NCBI GenBank assembly: GCA_937146645.1
Contig: CAKZRQ010000034.1
Coordinates: 1 to 44,931 of the forward strand
From: an uncultured Cyclobacteriaceae bacterium
GTDB taxonomy: Bacteria > Bacteroidota > Bacteroidia > Cytophagales > Cyclobacteriaceae
Direction of reading: 5' to 3'
Length of the DNA stretch: 44,931 bases
In this document: positions 11,901 through 20,006 of the stretch, piece after piece
How positions within the stretch are numbered: the first letter of the stretch is position 1
Layout of the letters: each line of letters starts with the position of its first letter
Program-made: the position numbers and the translations under genes
Notes under the pieces: generated by a model
What the model was told of the DNA's origin: nothing
What the model saw: only the letters and a program-made list of their open reading frames with translations
Databases searched by the model: none

Positions 11901-13061
11901 ATGAGCAAACCCTTCTTTGAGATCACGAATAAGTCTGCAGACAAGAAGTCTGTGGACATGCTGATCTACGGATCTATTCCTGCCTGGGATGATGAAGAGT
12001 GGAAGATGACCAATACGGTGCAAAGCTTCCTGAAAGCTTTGAGAGCATTGGAAAAGGACTATGATCGCATCAATGTCCGGATCAATAGTCCGGGAGGATC
12101 TCTGTATCATGCTTTCCCCATCTTCAATGCTATTCGCAATAGTAAAAAGGACATTCACACCTATAATGATGGCCTTGCAGCCTCAGCTGGTGGTCTGATC
12201 CTGATCGCCGGAGGTACTGTTCATTCTGCCAAGAATGGCATTCTGATGATTCACAATGCCGGAAGCTGGGCTATGGGTAATGCAGAGAAACTGCGAGACA
12301 TGGCTAAGACTCTTGATACCTATGACAGCGCCATAGCGACACTTCTAGCAGAGAAGTCTGGAATGAGTGAGGATGAAATCAAGGATAAATACCTCAATTA
12401 CAAGGATCACTGGATGACCGCAACTGAGGCTGAGGAAAATAGCTTCATCGATGTGGTCGAAGATTATGAATCTGAAGATGCGCCTCCAGCTAATATCACG
12501 GATATGGCCTTTGGTGAGATTCTGAATCTCTACCAGAAGAAGGAAGAGGAGCCTAAGGCGAACTTCCTGGACAAAGTGGTGAAGCATGTGAAAGCGGCTT
12601 TGGCGCCAGCCAATCCACCTAAGGAGCCTAAGACTCCTACCCCCCCGAGCAACCTAAACTCTACTACTGATATGAAATTCGAGAATGAATTGGCGATTCT
12701 GAATAAGGAGAATCCCACCGCTGAAGAGCTGGCCCAGGTGAAGGCTTCGATAGAGGCGATCACTGGCGAGAATGAGGTCTTTACTGCCGAAGAGGTTCAA
12801 GACCAAGTGACTGCAAAGACTGCAGAGATCCAGGGAAAGCTGGATACTGCTGTGCAGGAGAAGAAAGACCAGGACACTAAGGTGACTGATCTGGAGAATA
12901 AAGTGGCTGCCTATCAGGCTACAGGTGTGAAGCTGGATAACTCCAAAGGAGAAAAGCCAGATCCTGTACCTGGTGATGAGCCTACTGAGGACTTCTATTC
13001 CGAGGCGGATGAAGAAGTTAAGGCGCTTCGTGCTAAGGCTGGATTCGTGGACCAGGATTAA
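11901..13061 (+). CDS. ClpP-like prohead protease with scaffold-like C-terminus
   Basis: 386 residues. Residues 1-195 are a ClpP/S14-type phage head-maturation protease: INVRINSPGGSLYHAF, then GLAASAGG with catalytic Ser95, MIHNAG with His118 and a following Asp (139 or 142, DTYDSAIATLLAEKSGM). A Pro-rich linker (about 233-256) leads to an acidic coiled-coil segment (ELAILNKENPTAEELAQVKASIEAI ... KVTDLENKVAAYQ, two parts) typical of a scaffold. An in-frame ATG at 12672 (residue 258) after the linker could start a separate scaffold, as in lambda C/Nu3. It lies directly before the capsid gene, as expected. Confidence 0.85.
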   Translation: MSKPFFEITNKSADKKSVDMLIYGSIPAWDDEEWKMTNTVQSFLKALRALEKDYDRINVRINSPGGSLYHAFPIFNAIRNSKKDIHTYNDGLAASAGGLILIAGGTVHSAKNGILMIHNAGSWAMGNAEKLRDMAKTLDTYDSAIATLLAEKSGMSEDEIKDKYLNYKDHWMTATEAEENSFIDVVEDYESEDAPPANITDMAFGEILNLYQKKEEEPKANFLDKVVKHVKAALAPANPPKEPKTPTPPSNLNSTTDMKFENELAILNKENPTAEELAQVKASIEAITGENEVFTAEEVQDQVTAKTAEIQGKLDTAVQEKKDQDTKVTDLENKVAAYQATGVKLDNSKGEKPDPVPGDEPTEDFYSEADEEVKALRAKAGFVDQD

Positions 13062-13090
13062 TCAAGTAACCAATTAAACCAACAACCATA

Positions 13091-14329
13091 ATGAAAACAA
13101 TCAGATTCATGATCGGGGTGCTCTTCGCATTACTGATCGGGACCGCAGTACAGGCCGAGACCGGTCTGAATGCGTATGCTGTGAGTGGTACCATCCTGGC
13201 TTCAGGAACCGTACTGCCCTATGTGGTGAAAGAACTGCCGAAGGGAATAGCCTTCATGGCGGTGTCACCTGCTTCGGATGTAAGCGCATTGGAAGGCTAC
13301 ATAAGAAAGGCTGATAAACGACTTATTGGTCAAGCGCTGAATGGCTTAGACTTCATTAAAGACCTAAGAGTAATTCGAAATCTGAGAGAACCAAGAGATC
13401 TCAACAAGATGACTGTAGCTGATGGTATTAGAAGGCTAAATGTAGATATCGAACATGCAAAGGGTGGCAGAAAATGGACTAAACGCCAGATAAGCCCAGA
13501 GCTTGGAATGAAGATCATTAAAATGGTTCCTGAGGATGTTAGAGAATCATTTCAAAGTGAAATGCTTGATCCAAATGCTAAGGTGCTTCCATTCGCACAA
13601 TGGGTGTGGGAACAGGAATTCAATAAGATTGCTCAAGAGATTAATGATAATTTCTACTACAATACTCACCCTGATGTAGTCGCGTATGAAGCTGCAGCAA
13701 CGTATGCAGATGGCGCTCATATAATCTTCAAAGAGATTATCTACAAAAACGTATCGGGTGGAACCACGACTGCCGGCGAGTCTCCGGATACTGCTCAAGC
13801 TAAGTGGGAAGATGTAGATAATAAGGTGCTCTTCGATGGTCCTGATGCGATCATCAAGGATGCGATCGCCAATGATGGATTGCTTACAGTTAACACCGGT
13901 ACTTTCGATGAGACTACGGTGTATGATTACATCAAGGCAATGTGGGGAACCGTGACTGAGGCGCATAAGAACAGAGGTATGATTGCCCATGTATCCTATG
14001 ATACTCAGCAGATCCTGGCTGAAAACGTGAACACCAGATTCGGTTCTGGACAGGGAATTGGTGGTGTGGACATCGAGGAAGGCAAGCCTTTCATCTTAAA
14101 GCACACTGGTGGAAGATTGATGATTATGCCACATACCTGGATGAAGGATTCCAATAGAATCATCATCACAGAGAAGGATAATCTGGTACTTGGTCTTAAC
14201 CAAGTAAGTGACAAGCAGAAGGTGGGCAAGATAGTACACACCCTCCATGGCTTTAACGCGATCGTTAAGTTCATTCTGGCTTTCCAGATTGCTGACTTGG
14301 AGAAGACTTACATCAACGATCAAGACTAA
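13091..14329 (+). CDS. Major capsid protein, with signal-peptide-like N-terminus
   Basis: 412 residues after the protease/scaffold gene, the usual place of an HK97-fold capsid. Size and the C-terminal half (DTQQILAENVNTRFGSGQG, GGRLMIMPHTWMKDSNRIII, DNLVLGLNQVSDKQKVGKI) resemble Bacteroidota phage capsid proteins. The N-terminus is odd: MKTIRFMIGVLFALLIGTAVQA is a textbook Sec signal peptide (basic n-region, hydrophobic core, VQA cleavage site), unexpected for a cytoplasmically assembled shell. The DNA from about 13290 to 13740 is also more AT-rich than its flanks, which suggests a mosaic gene. Assignment rests on context and weak resemblance. Confidence 0.7.
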   Translation: MKTIRFMIGVLFALLIGTAVQAETGLNAYAVSGTILASGTVLPYVVKELPKGIAFMAVSPASDVSALEGYIRKADKRLIGQALNGLDFIKDLRVIRNLREPRDLNKMTVADGIRRLNVDIEHAKGGRKWTKRQISPELGMKIIKMVPEDVRESFQSEMLDPNAKVLPFAQWVWEQEFNKIAQEINDNFYYNTHPDVVAYEAAATYADGAHIIFKEIIYKNVSGGTTTAGESPDTAQAKWEDVDNKVLFDGPDAIIKDAIANDGLLTVNTGTFDETTVYDYIKAMWGTVTEAHKNRGMIAHVSYDTQQILAENVNTRFGSGQGIGGVDIEEGKPFILKHTGGRLMIMPHTWMKDSNRIIITEKDNLVLGLNQVSDKQKVGKIVHTLHGFNAIVKFILAFQIADLEKTYINDQD

Positions 14330-14340
14330 TCTGGTAGATC

Positions 14341-14658
14341 ATGGCAGAAAAGACTACAGAGCAGCTAGAGAAAGAGCTAGCTGCTCTTCAAAAGGAAAAC
14401 AAATCGCTGAAGGAGGCTGATGCCGCTAAGGCGAAGGAGCTGAAGGAGGCTGCTGCAGTGGTAGCAGATCTGAAGGAGCAGCTGGCTGCAAAGTCGGCAG
14501 GTGTACTTACCGTGAAGGTGGGTAAGGTGACCTATAAGGTGGTCGGTGGTGGATTCCACAAGGGCACGCCTTATACCAAGAATGAAATCGCAGCGGATCC
14601 GAAGATCGCCAAGGAGTTGGTGGAAAAGGGATCTGGATTACTGATCAAAATCAAGTAA
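14341..14658 (+). CDS. Coiled-coil head-module protein
   Basis: 105 residues: a long coiled coil at residues 5-50 (EQLEKELAALQKENKSLKEA and a KELKEAAAVVADLKEQLA stretch) joined to a small C-terminal domain (VLTVKVGKVTYKVVGGGFHKG, EIAADPKIAKELVEKGSGLLIKI). The gene is 11 nt after the capsid gene. The C-terminal domain is similar in style to the small protein at 15204. It might be a decoration or accessory head protein; no family is certain. Confidence 0.55.
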   Translation: MAEKTTEQLEKELAALQKENKSLKEADAAKAKELKEAAAVVADLKEQLAAKSAGVLTVKVGKVTYKVVGGGFHKGTPYTKNEIAADPKIAKELVEKGSGLLIKIK

Positions 14659-14661
14659 GAG

Positions 14662-15204
14662 ATGGACTTATATGATTTCGTAGGAGAGCTTAATCTGGAG
14701 GAATCTGCAGGACTGCAGGTGGAAGTGGCTGTGGCTGCTTACCACGATGTAGAGGCCTGGCCAGCTCTTCCAGATCTGACTACGGCTACTGCGAATGCAG
14801 AGCATGTAGATCTAGGAGCTGAAACCTTCACTATGAAGACTGGAAAGCAGTTTCATAAGTTCGAGGGTTCGCTAAACAAGAATTCGTTCCAGTCTCAGCT
14901 GGTGGGTTCGAGAGGTGCTAAGTCTTTCGAGAATACCCTGACTGTTCAGAAGAATGCGGTGAACAAGGATCTGAGTGGATGGCTAAGAGCCAACCGAAAC
15001 AGACCTATCGTGGTGGCATTCCGACCACTTGGTGGAACTCAGTATGTGCTGCTAGGATTCGAAGGCATTTGGGCTGAGGTGGATGAGGCGAATATGGATA
15101 TCCCTGGCGAAGTAGCTGGAGATAAGATGACGATGTTCACGGTGCGGTCGATCTTCTATCCACCCTTGTACATCGATGCTGTTCCATTCACTCCTGCTGT
15201 GTAA
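14662..15204 (+). CDS. Tail tube-like or virion structural protein
   Basis: 180 residues. The sequence has the beta-rich pattern of tube-like virion proteins (ETFTMKTGKQFHKFEGSLNKN, ENTLTVQKNAVNKDLSGWLRA, RPIVVAFRPLGGTQYVLLGFEG, VAGDKMTMFTVRSIFYPP). These include the 'deviation from expectation' features of tail tube proteins such as an extended loop and a C-terminal strand. Against this, it lies immediately after the capsid gene and far from the tape measure. A head decoration or stabilising role is the alternative. Confidence 0.45.
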   Translation: MDLYDFVGELNLEESAGLQVEVAVAAYHDVEAWPALPDLTTATANAEHVDLGAETFTMKTGKQFHKFEGSLNKNSFQSQLVGSRGAKSFENTLTVQKNAVNKDLSGWLRANRNRPIVVAFRPLGGTQYVLLGFEGIWAEVDEANMDIPGEVAGDKMTMFTVRSIFYPPLYIDAVPFTPAV

Positions 15205-15389
15205 TGGCTAAGAAGAAGCAACTGATATTGGATGGAGCCTTTGAGGTGGTTGGGTTGATCCCCGGCCCAGTAGGATACAAATCCGGAGTGGTGGATCTAT
15301 CGAAGATAGGCGCACCCGAGGCTGAGAAGCTGGTGAAGGATGGGTTTCCGTATCTGAGGAAGGTTCCGAAACCAAAGGATAATTCATAG
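15204..15389 (+). CDS. Small structural-module protein
   Basis: 61 residues, starting on the last base of the preceding stop codon (TAATGG). Content (KKKQLILDGAFEVVGLIPGPVG, VDLSKIGAPEAEKLVKDGFPYLRKV) suggests a compact alpha/beta domain resembling the C-terminal part of the protein at 14341. It is followed by a strong terminator, so it closes the capsid transcription unit. Function unknown. Confidence 0.55.
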   Translation: MAKKKQLILDGAFEVVGLIPGPVGYKSGVVDLSKIGAPEAEKLVKDGFPYLRKVPKPKDNS

Positions 15390-15415
15390 TTAAGATGGTT
15401 ATTAGATAGATTGAG

Positions 15416-15450
15416 AAGGTCCCTCGTGTGAGGGACCTTTCTTTGTTTAG
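15416..15450 (+). terminator. Strong rho-independent terminator after the capsid unit
   Basis: AAGGTCCCTC (15416-15425), a GTGT loop and GAGGGACCTT (15430-15439) form a perfect 10-bp stem followed by TCTTTGTTT. It separates the capsid genes from the terminase genes, which is unusual inside a phage morphogenesis operon and may set a high capsid-to-terminase transcript ratio. Confidence 0.9.
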
Positions 15451-15480
15451 AGGCTGGGCTTCGACTCCGCTCAGCCTGAC
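15451..15480. repeat. Host-type intergenic repeat fragment
   Basis: Directly after the terminator is AGGCTGGGC ... GCTCAGCCT, an inverted repeat around a TTCGACTCC core. I recognise the string TTCGACTCCGCTCAGCCTGA as a type of dispersed intergenic repeat seen in Bacteroidota chromosomes. Recognition is from memory and needs a genome-wide count. Confidence 0.45.
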
Positions 15481-15540
15481 CACCCAACTAGATTCATATC
15501 TGTCCAAGCAGATGCAATTGCAAGGGCTTAGCTTAGGGTC

Positions 15541-16179
15541 ATGCTGAAGGAATTGCAATCTATACTGCAGAGCTTTGACTATGATGAGGCTTTGGACTGG
15601 TTTACCAGGCACGTAGAGGGTAAGTTCTTCGTGAAGGAGGTGCTGAGCTCCGGAGAGGATTCCTACAATCGGAAGAAGTTGATCGAGGAGTTGAGGGAGA
15701 TTGAGGAGGCTTTGCTCGAAGAGCAGGAAGAAGAAGACCCGATCGAGGAAGCTGGTACAGAGCCGGCTGAACCTTCGCCTAAGCGTTCCCCTCGTGTGGT
15801 TACCCAAGCTGCGAGTACTCCCGAGGCTCAGCAGCTGGATGAGCAATGGAAACCGCTGTATAAGGAGGCGAATCATTACTTCGAGAGTCTTGGGTATCTG
15901 GCGACGGATGAAGAGTGCAAGGAGGCGGCTTTCAAGGTCTTGGATCTCATGGATGAGGTGGAAGAGATCTGGGAAAAGAAGGACTTCCTGGCGAAGCATG
16001 GAGAGCTGCCGGAGTATGCCGCACCTGGTGTGGATGAGTGGAGTGAATCGGATCTGATCAAGCGAAGGAATACGCTTCGCACGTATCTCAGCAAGGCTAA
16101 GAATGGTAAGCTGAAGAAAGAGAATATACCTACCTGGCGGGCGGAGCTGGATGATCTGGAAAGGAGGCTTAGGAAATGA
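15541..16179 (+). CDS. Acidic helical protein of the packaging module
   Basis: 212 residues, very acidic and helical. It has an N-terminal segment (MLKELQSILQSFDYDEALDWF), a Glu-rich stretch with a Pro/Ser linker (about 55-90, LREIEEALLEEQEEEDPIEE), then helical repeats (ECKEAAFKVLDLMDEVEEIWEKK, LIKRRNTLRTYLSKAKNGK, WRAELDDLERRLRK). The 4-nt overlap with the next gene couples them. Such proteins precede terminase genes in Bacteroidota phages, but the role is unknown. Confidence 0.5.
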   Translation: MLKELQSILQSFDYDEALDWFTRHVEGKFFVKEVLSSGEDSYNRKKLIEELREIEEALLEEQEEEDPIEEAGTEPAEPSPKRSPRVVTQAASTPEAQQLDEQWKPLYKEANHYFESLGYLATDEECKEAAFKVLDLMDEVEEIWEKKDFLAKHGELPEYAAPGVDEWSESDLIKRRNTLRTYLSKAKNGKLKKENIPTWRAELDDLERRLRK

Positions 16180-16772
16180 GTCTATTCAGCAGTGATGATC
16201 TGGTTGCAGCCAAATCCTCCTCTGGCACACTTGCTCCCTCCGGGTTCAAGCAAGCCAGTGTAGGAGCTCGGGTTCTGGGCAGGACACTAGAGCAGTTAAA
16301 ACTATGTATCGGCCAGCTCGAGCACAACCAAGCCCTGCAGTATACTACTGCCGGACGATGGTCGATGCACCAGCTTCTGAGTTATATCCTTGATCGGACG
16401 GGGCCTGGAAGGGTTTGGCTTACCACCTGGACGATTACGGAAGAACCGATGCGGGTTCTGCTTCATGAAATCAAGAGCGAGCGGATCCAAGAGCTGAATG
16501 CTGTCCTGGACTATCGCATCGAGCGAAGGAAGCCTGAGGCTTTCCAGCTAGCCAGTAAAATAATCACCCGAATCAAACTCACAAAATGCCATGCCAAGGT
16601 GCTGGTGATTCAGAATGAGGAATGGAGTGTAACAGTGTTAGGATCTGCCAACTTCAGCAAGAATCCAAGGATCGAGGCCGGTACCATCTTCACTGATCGA
16701 GAGAGTGCTGAATTCCATAAGACCTGGATCAATGATGTCATCGAGGGAAAGGAGGTCTGGAGTGGTAACTAA
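16176..16772 (+). CDS. Phospholipase D-like domain protein (degenerate motif)
   Basis: 198 residues. The C-terminal half has a PLD-like signature, KCHAKVLVIQNEEWSVTVLG then SANFSKNPRIE (HxK followed by GSxNF). The Asp expected four residues after the Lys is Gln here, and only one HxK motif is present, so a functional site would need a dimer and may be inactive. PLD-superfamily proteins include nucleases and phospholipases; in phage packaging modules their role is not established. It ends in GKEVWSGN, giving the next gene's AAGGAGG. Confidence 0.6.
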   Translation: MSLFSSDDLVAAKSSSGTLAPSGFKQASVGARVLGRTLEQLKLCIGQLEHNQALQYTTAGRWSMHQLLSYILDRTGPGRVWLTTWTITEEPMRVLLHEIKSERIQELNAVLDYRIERRKPEAFQLASKIITRIKLTKCHAKVLVIQNEEWSVTVLGSANFSKNPRIEAGTIFTDRESAEFHKTWINDVIEGKEVWSGN

Positions 16773-17013
16773 TGAGCAGCTCATCGAGGTGGAAGAATTC
16801 GCCAGCTACTTCTTTACGATCGAGGAAGTATCCAAGATCACCGGGATAACTGATACTACCAGTAGAGCCTTCAAAGATGCTTATGATAAGGGCAAGCTGA
16901 AGAGTGAGGCCGAGCTGAGGAAAGCGATCATCCAAACTGCCAAGGATGGCAGTTCGCCAGCTCAGACCATGGCCTATAAGATGCTGGAGAAACTAGACCG
17001 AACTCAATACTAA
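16762..17013 (+). CDS. Small HTH protein, terminase-associated
   Basis: 83 residues from the GTG at 16762, chosen because AAGGAGG (16749-16755) is 6 nt upstream; the alternative start at 16705 lies inside the preceding gene. Residues 14-40 (FFTIEEVSKITGITDTTSRAFKDAY) look like a helix-turn-helix. A DNA-binding role at packaging initiation is possible. The junction shares the KEV/AAGGAGG arrangement of the early operon but overlaps by 11 nt. Confidence 0.55.
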   Translation: MVTNEQLIEVEEFASYFFTIEEVSKITGITDTTSRAFKDAYDKGKLKSEAELRKAIIQTAKDGSSPAQTMAYKMLEKLDRTQY

Positions 17014-17657
17014 TGGGCACGAATAATTCAGAACATAACAATGTGCTGCAGGACCGCTGGCCGGCGGCCAAGGTCAAGGAGCTGAACCTTCGGACTGATG
17101 TGGAGAAGATCATTCTTTACTTCCAGGGGAAGCTACCAAATACGATCCTCTCCCCTGCCCTGGAGGAGAAGATCCAGCGCATGAAGCAGTGCTCAGAGTT
17201 GATTCGAAAGCATGGCGGTGCAAAAAAGGTGATTCCTGTACTGGAGGAGCTGTATGATATTGGCTTTGCGGCAGCAAGCAGATTGTACCAGGAGACACAG
17301 GATGCATTCGGTGATATCACTCATTTCAATCGGCAATATCACATCGATACGTATGTGCAGATGCTCATCGAGGGTGCCAATCAGGCCAAAGCTCAAGGGG
17401 ACTTCCGGAGCTATGCCACGATGATGCGGGAGTATAAGGATGCCATCAAGGATTTCATGGGTACGAATGAGGCTGATATGTACAAGCAGCTGCAGGTGCC
17501 GGCACTGGAACTTGGCTTCTTCCCTGAGGAGCTGAAGGTGAAAATCCCTGCGAACTACAAGCAGCGCCTTGAACGTCTGAAGGAGGCTAAGCGAAAGGAT
17601 GAAATCGAGGATGCCATCGTGCTAGAACCATCGAATGAAGAAGAAGGTCCACTATAA
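17013..17657 (+). CDS. terS: Putative terminase small subunit
   Basis: 214 residues directly upstream of the large terminase, overlapping it by 23 nt. It is mainly helical (DVEKIILYFQGKL, LEEKIQRMKQCSELIRKHGGAKKVIPVLEEL, IDTYVQMLIEGANQAKAQGDFRSYATMMREYKDAI). The segment GGAKKVIPVLEELYDIGFAAASRLYQ could be the DNA-recognition part. Assignment rests on position and size; the sequence match to known small subunits is weak. Confidence 0.6.
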   Translation: MGTNNSEHNNVLQDRWPAAKVKELNLRTDVEKIILYFQGKLPNTILSPALEEKIQRMKQCSELIRKHGGAKKVIPVLEELYDIGFAAASRLYQETQDAFGDITHFNRQYHIDTYVQMLIEGANQAKAQGDFRSYATMMREYKDAIKDFMGTNEADMYKQLQVPALELGFFPEELKVKIPANYKQRLERLKEAKRKDEIEDAIVLEPSNEEEGPL

Positions 17658-19269
17658 TATCCCGCAGCTGGAGTACTCCCTGGTGCGGCCACAGCTGGGC
17701 ACCTGTATCTGGGGAAGAGGTACCGGAAAGACTGAAGGACCAGGAGCGGAGTTCATCGCCCGGAATGTGATCGATATGCCTGGAAGCCTAGGCGGTATCG
17801 TATCGATTACCTATGACAAGCTTCTGAATATGATCATTCCTGCCTTGCAAATTGGGTGGGAAAGGATGGGCTTTAAGGAGAATGTGCACTACTGGATTCG
17901 GAAGGCTCCCCCGGAGGAACTTGACATTCCAAAAGCCTATCGTCAGCCTTCGACAAATGCCCACTTGATCAAATGGTGGAATGGATCTGCACAACTGCTG
18001 ATTTCCATCGATAGAATTCACATTTCCAATGGAGCTTCCCTTGCCTACATCTATGCAGATGAGGTGAAGTTCTTCCCGCGGGAGAAGTTCAAGGAGGTGC
18101 TGCTTACTCTCCGAGGTCAGGCACACCTATATGGAGATAAGAGCTGCTGTGAGTCTCTCCTACTCACTACGGATCAGCCTCGACCTGAGATGCCTGGTGA
18201 CTGGATCTATGATCTGGAGAAGGAGCATAATGAGGAAACCGGTCAGGTGATCCTTGGGCTTCAGCATGAGATCCATGAGATGAAGCAGAAGCAGCTTCGG
18301 ACCAAATCTAATGATGTCTCGAGGCGGTTGGCCCTGAAGGTTCAGAAGCTCGAGGCAGAGATAAATGAGCTTCAGAAGGGATTGAATTACGTGATCCGAG
18401 CTAGCACAATGGACAATGTCCATGCACTTGGGATTAAGGTGATTGAAAACCTGAAGAAGCAGCTGACAGCTTATGAGTTCGGACTGTCTGTGCTGAATAA
18501 GAAACCCGACAAGGGTGAGGATGCCTTCTACCACTTGCTGAGTGATGAGAAGCATGGTTACTATGCAGCTAACCATGACTTCATTGATGCGATAGATCTG
18601 TCGGATAGCGTGCGATCGAGGGAGAAGGATTGCCGATGGGATGGAGATCTGAATTGGGCGTTGCCTCTGGAGATAGGTTGTGATTACAATAAGGCGATCA
18701 ACTGGGTGACCATAGGCCAGGAGAAGGAGGATAGCTTTGATGTGGTGAATAGTATGTTCGTGCTCAATCCCAAAAAGATCAAGGACCTGGTTAAGAAGTT
18801 CGATCGATACTATTCAGAGAAGAAGAAGGTAAACAACACAGTTGTCTTCAACTATGATCATACAGCTATCGGAGAGACTGCGAAGGATGATATCTCATTT
18901 GCAGATGAATGGCTTAATGAGCTTACGGTGCGAGGATGGAATGTCGAAATGAATTACATCGGCCAGGCCTCAGGCCATAGATCCAGGTTCTATCTCTGGG
19001 AGGCAGTACTCGGAGGAGATGAAAGGTTGAAGCCATTCCGCATAAACCTGGCTAATAACATTGAGCTCATGATCAGCCTCAAAGCCACACAAACCACAAA
19101 GGATAAGAGAGGCGACTTCAAGAAGGACAAGAACTCCGAGATTAAGAAGTCCATTCCAGCGGAACATGCCACCCACGGTGGCGAAGCTCTTGACTCATTG
19201 ATCTGGGCCAAGTACAGACCTCAGATCAAAGGAGAGGGGGGCTATCTATTGGTGTCATCCAGCTCATAA
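17635..19269 (+). CDS. terL: Terminase large subunit with coiled-coil insertion
   Basis: 544 residues. The ATPase domain has Walker A GRGTGKT (27-33) and Walker B LAYIYADE (Asp142, Glu143). The C-terminal nuclease domain shows the RNase H-like acidic positions in LEIGCDYNKAINWV, VFNYDHTAIGE and HGGEALDSLIWAKY. Between them, about residues 195-293, is an Glu/Lys-rich coiled coil (EIHEMKQKQLRTKS, ALKVQKLEAEINELQKG, IENLKKQLTAYEFGL) that I do not associate with the standard two-domain plan. It drives ATP-dependent packaging at the portal and cuts the concatemer. Confidence 0.9.
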   Translation: MKKKVHYNIPQLEYSLVRPQLGTCIWGRGTGKTEGPGAEFIARNVIDMPGSLGGIVSITYDKLLNMIIPALQIGWERMGFKENVHYWIRKAPPEELDIPKAYRQPSTNAHLIKWWNGSAQLLISIDRIHISNGASLAYIYADEVKFFPREKFKEVLLTLRGQAHLYGDKSCCESLLLTTDQPRPEMPGDWIYDLEKEHNEETGQVILGLQHEIHEMKQKQLRTKSNDVSRRLALKVQKLEAEINELQKGLNYVIRASTMDNVHALGIKVIENLKKQLTAYEFGLSVLNKKPDKGEDAFYHLLSDEKHGYYAANHDFIDAIDLSDSVRSREKDCRWDGDLNWALPLEIGCDYNKAINWVTIGQEKEDSFDVVNSMFVLNPKKIKDLVKKFDRYYSEKKKVNNTVVFNYDHTAIGETAKDDISFADEWLNELTVRGWNVEMNYIGQASGHRSRFYLWEAVLGGDERLKPFRINLANNIELMISLKATQTTKDKRGDFKKDKNSEIKKSIPAEHATHGGEALDSLIWAKYRPQIKGEGGYLLVSSSS

Positions 19270-19547
19270 ATTCACTGAACGACTATTGCTAGGGGACTCG
19301 TCACATACGGCGCGATCTCCTACCCTGCAATTGCACAAACGATTCAGGGCGGGTCGGTAGTCAATTCATTTTCAGCACGAATACCCACTTTTCAAAAGTG
19401 GGTTATTCTGCTAAAATTCAAGGGGTTAGCACAATAAAATTCTCATTTTATAATTTGATTTCGTTGTAATTTTACAACGTTTTTAGTATATTGTATATAA
19501 CAAAAGGGGTTGAAAATCAGCCTTTTACAACTAAAACCATTAATACT
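19270..19547 (+). promoter_or_regulatory. Spacer with hairpins at the cargo-island boundary
   Basis: This 278-bp gap after the terminase holds a perfect hairpin ACCCACTTTT/AAAAGTGGGT (19383-19403, one-base centre), which may terminate the terminase transcript although the tail is not T-rich. It also has a palindrome CGTTGTAA-TT-TTACAACG (19462-19479) followed by TTTTTAG. The palindrome overlaps the probable promoter of the gene at 19548 and may be an operator. The DNA becomes sharply AT-rich from about 19430, marking the start of the cargo. Confidence 0.45.
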
Positions 19548-20006
19548 ATGTCTAATTCAAAAAATCAAAGTCCAGAGAAGCCAACACAGCAAAAGCCAGT
19601 TCAAAAACCGACGGCTAAGCCTGTTGATTTAGCCAAGGAAAATGCCTTGCTGAAAACTCAGCTAGCAGAGTTTCAGAAGAAACTGGAGGAGCAACCGCAA
19701 ACGCTCGAAGCTAAAATTAAATACTTCCAAGAGAAGCAGGAGAACATTCGAAAGCTTAATGTTTTGGATGGCTATGTGGAATCACTTATGGAAGTGGGAA
19801 AAGACGTGCAGGAAGAATCAGAAAATGATGAATTCAGCACTGAAAGGTTCGCCGTGAGAATCTCGAAAAAAGCGAACAGTTACAGAGAAGAGTTTGAAGA
19901 TCTTGTGAAGATCAAAAACCCTGTATTGGTGGCCGAATTACTAGGCTATATCATGGAGCGCATCAACACCAAGAGAGACATTCTAAAGACTGCGATCAAT
20001 GGATAA
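19548..20006 (+). CDS. Hypothetical coiled-coil cargo protein
   Basis: 152 residues from the ATG at 19548; the 19 extra residues from 19491 look non-coding. A Pro/Gln/Lys-rich N-terminus (SPEKPTQQKPVQKPTAKP) leads to a coiled coil (LAKENALLKTQLAEFQKKLEE) and a helical C-terminus (RKLNVLDGYVESLMEVG, SYREEFEDLVKIKNPVLVAEL). It overlaps the next gene by 8 nt. The style resembles small accessory proteins of Bacteroidota conjugative elements. Function unknown. Confidence 0.5.
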   Translation: MSNSKNQSPEKPTQQKPVQKPTAKPVDLAKENALLKTQLAEFQKKLEEQPQTLEAKIKYFQEKQENIRKLNVLDGYVESLMEVGKDVQEESENDEFSTERFAVRISKKANSYREEFEDLVKIKNPVLVAELLGYIMERINTKRDILKTAING

